Both the position numbers and the translations under genes were made by a program. A stretch of DNA of 64,000 bases from Onchocerca volvulus (Eukaryota > Nematoda > Chromadorea > Rhabditida > Onchocercidae), in the NCBI GenBank assembly GCA_000499405.2, contig HG738138.1, positions 22,082,824-22,146,823 on the forward strand. The letters run 5' to 3'. The notes beneath the pieces are model-generated. The model worked only from the letters and a program-made list of their open reading frames with translations, was not told the origin of the DNA and made no database searches. Positions 61,701 through 64,000 of this stretch are shown piece by piece (within the stretch, counting starts at the first letter, position 1; the number at the start of each line of letters is the position of its first letter).

Positions 61701-63916
61701 AGTTGAAAATTAAAAATGACGTAGCAGATTTTTTTTTCTGGATGATAGTTTTTTTTTTTTTTTTGAGTGAGTACAAAAAAACTTTCTGTGCTTCAGGCGG
61801 ATAACTACATTTTTGAATAAGTTATTCTCAAATGGTGCAGACAATTAATGAAGTGGAAAATTAATGATGCTAAATAAATAGTTACCTGTAACAACACACA
61901 AAATTTGCATAACCTACGGCAACTGCATTATAATGTGCTCGAATTACTCGAACCCGCAGTGGCTCTGATAACTGATCAGACATTCGAGCAGAATAACGTA
62001 GGAGTGATAGCTCCTCTTTTAGCTGAAATTAAATTGAAAGATAAGTTAGTAAAAACACAAAAAAACTATGATTGCGTTCTATTAATTTCAACAGTTTCAA
62101 ATCAAGCATTTTGATAATATTGAGATGAGTGGTACCGGAATGCAGTTTTATCAGCGAACTATTATAGTCCAATACAGATTCAATTATTTTACACTGCGGT
62201 CATGAATGGTATGATTAAATAAGAAAAACAGAAAATTATTATTAGAATAGAAAAGTTTAGAACAGAAAAGTGAAGTAAGGTAATGTATCATAGCATAAAA
62301 AAATGACTATGATGAAGCAACTGTTAGCGATGCGTCTCACAAAAGTTAAGCCAATTCAGATCATTACCTGATGGGTCAATTCAAATGAGTTCTTTTTCAT
62401 GAGGTCTTGATAACTTTTAGAAGAGTTACTACAAAAATTGTGTGCGCTCTGAAATAAATATATTTTTGGAATCAATTCTTAAATTTACACCAAGCAATAT
62501 CAATGAATGGCAAAATTTCGACATATATTGAAATTTATAGCAAACATTTCAGTTATCTCGAAATTACAATCTGAAAAGACTGCGATTCAATGGATACTAA
62601 AGAAACTGAATCATGGAATTATATGCATGTAATTCAAAATTGTTGCTTAATAAACTAAAAAATCTCTTTTAAAAGAAAAACTTGAAATATACTATAAAAT
62701 CTGAGCTGTCTGCTGGGACATGTGAAGCAAAATGCTGTGATGCATTCCTTATCATGCTCTTACTGTTTTCCACCGAAAAGCTTGCTGCTTCTGATTTTTC
62801 TGCACTGACTGAAAATTTCGAATCTAGAAGTTCAAACTGTATTTGAAAGGAGAGCATATATAATGAATCAGCATTTACCTTCGCTTGCAAATGACGCATT
62901 ACTTTCAGCAGATAATGGCAGTTTTGCTGGAAAATTTGGATTATCTTTTATAGCCTTACCGACCAATGCTTCTACAGCATGCGGCACCTCAAATAAATAA
63001 AAGATTTCCGCACATTTTTTATCTTCCATTCATGAAATAGCATTAACAAAATCATATAACATTCTTTACAACGTTATAGAGACTTCTCCAATTTTGCTAG
63101 CATTCAAGCAGTCTTTTATAATTATTCATTAATTACATTTGAAAATATTCATTTTTCCGTATTTGTAAAAGTAGTTTCTACATGAATAAGAATAAATTCT
63201 AAAAGAATCAAATTTTTTTGGGATATAAAGACAAATTTTATCCACATAATTTTGATCCTCACTTGAAATTTAGCTTCCATGCTTGGAAGCAAACGTGGTT
63301 GTTGTGATATTCTAAGTGCAGAACTATTTGATACCATTTCAATTGCAGGTACTGGTATATGTTCATTTAGATTGCAAGAGTGAAGAGAAGGAAAGGAAAC
63401 CGGAACTAAGTTACGTGAACCTGGTGATAAATTCATCGGATTCTCATTGTTTCTTGTAGAACATGGTGTTGAAGAATAATCTTGAAAAGATTTCAAATTT
63501 TTTATGAATTGAACAAAAATAGAGCCTGACCACGGCAACATCAGAATGTTGATTCAGTTAAACTTTACTATAAAAACATACCTTCGTTTAATGGCAAAGT
63601 AGGTGGAGGTAAATAAGCATTAAAAAGTACATCACCACAAGAACATTCATCTAATTCTTCACACAATGTTAATCGTTTCACTAAAGGTCCCAAGCCGTAA
63701 TACTGCGCTTCATGTTTCAAATTTATTAGACTTACTCCGCTAGAAAATACGTTATATTTAGAGCATAATATAAAGAAATAAATGATATAGGGGTAACAAG
63801 AGAGAGGATATCAGAGAAAAATTATTAGAAGGATAATTTCACCTTAAATCTATTTGTTTTGTCCGCAAATAATTTAAAATTATTCGAAATGTTTCTGGAT
63901 CTCGATCAATGAAGAT
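58795..63916 (-). CDS. KCTD3: BTB-WD40 protein of KCTD3/SHKBP1 family, 5' end missing
   Basis: Sixteen exons: 63843-63916, 63582-63739, 63263-63480, 62879-62987, 62693-62823, 62368-62448, 61886-62022, 61454-61632, 61139-61261, 60757-60954, 60492-60662, 60167-60319, 59922-60018, 59627-59756, 59253-59432, 58795-58932; phases all agree (758 residues in the window). First exons encode the end of the BTB/T1 domain: [19 protein letters not shown], then [20 protein letters not shown] and [11 protein letters not shown]. After a Ser/Asn-rich nematode-specific linker come WD40 blades nearly identical to the animal family: [98 protein letters not shown]. The C-terminus is [17 protein letters not shown] and ends at 58795. 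KCTD3 is an HCN3 partner and SHKBP1 an SH3KBP1/EGFR adaptor in mammals; the single nematode gene may be ancestral to both. The BTB start lies right of 64000. Confidence 0.95.
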
Positions 63917-64000
63917 CTAAAAATATTAGAGTAATTGCACTTTCTAAAAACATCAAATGTACAAAAAGTATAAGTGAAAAAGACAACGAATAGCAAAGAA

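Overview
The window is AT-rich eukaryotic DNA with many short exons, GT-AG introns with T-rich acceptors (TTTTCAG/TTTTTAG types) and several gene families with clear animal relatives. Compact exons, nematode-style acceptors and a C-terminal Fer/Fps-like tyrosine kinase fragment point to a nematode, probably a filarial-type (clade III) parasite; the species is inferred, not proven. No bacterial features (operons with ribosome sites, CRISPR) were seen, and I found no tRNA or rRNA gene.

Layout. 1-1.04 kb: last two exons of a tyrosine kinase (+). 1.07-4.66 kb: intergenic DNA. 4.70-42.74 kb: one very long gene (+) for the nematode alsin (ALS2): RCC1 blades, DH-PH Rho-GEF module, MORN repeats and a VPS9 Rab5-GEF domain. 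I joined about 30 exons with consistent phases; without three doubtful exons (9.77-11.19 kb) the protein is about 1,565 residues. Two antisense genes lie inside its introns: a secreted cysteine-rich protein (12.63-14.84 kb) and a Gln/Ala-rich, probably nuclear protein (29.53-33.07 kb) inside the 14.5-kb intron that splits the VPS9 domain. 43.13-43.92 kb: a 251-bp perfect inverted repeat. 45.9-48.7 kb: two poorly resolved (+) genes. 49.9-54.7 kb: a decayed Helitron with a dead PIF1-type helicase and clustered terminal signals. 56.22-57.88 kb (-): DNAJC17 homologue. 58.80-63.92 kb (-): BTB-WD40 protein of the KCTD3/SHKBP1 family, 5' end beyond the window.

Working together: the host genes are separate housekeeping or signalling functions (endosomal GEF, splicing-linked J protein, KCTD adaptor). 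The two right-hand genes are head-to-tail on the minus strand and could share a transcript, but their 0.9-kb spacing is long for a nematode operon.

Most unusual: the two nested genes in alsin, a second PH-like exon group in alsin, the long perfect inverted repeat, the CTRR/TC Helitron junctions, and a genome-wide habit of perfect 15-43 bp tandem duplications, one of which breaks a reading frame. All homologies are from pattern recognition without database searches.
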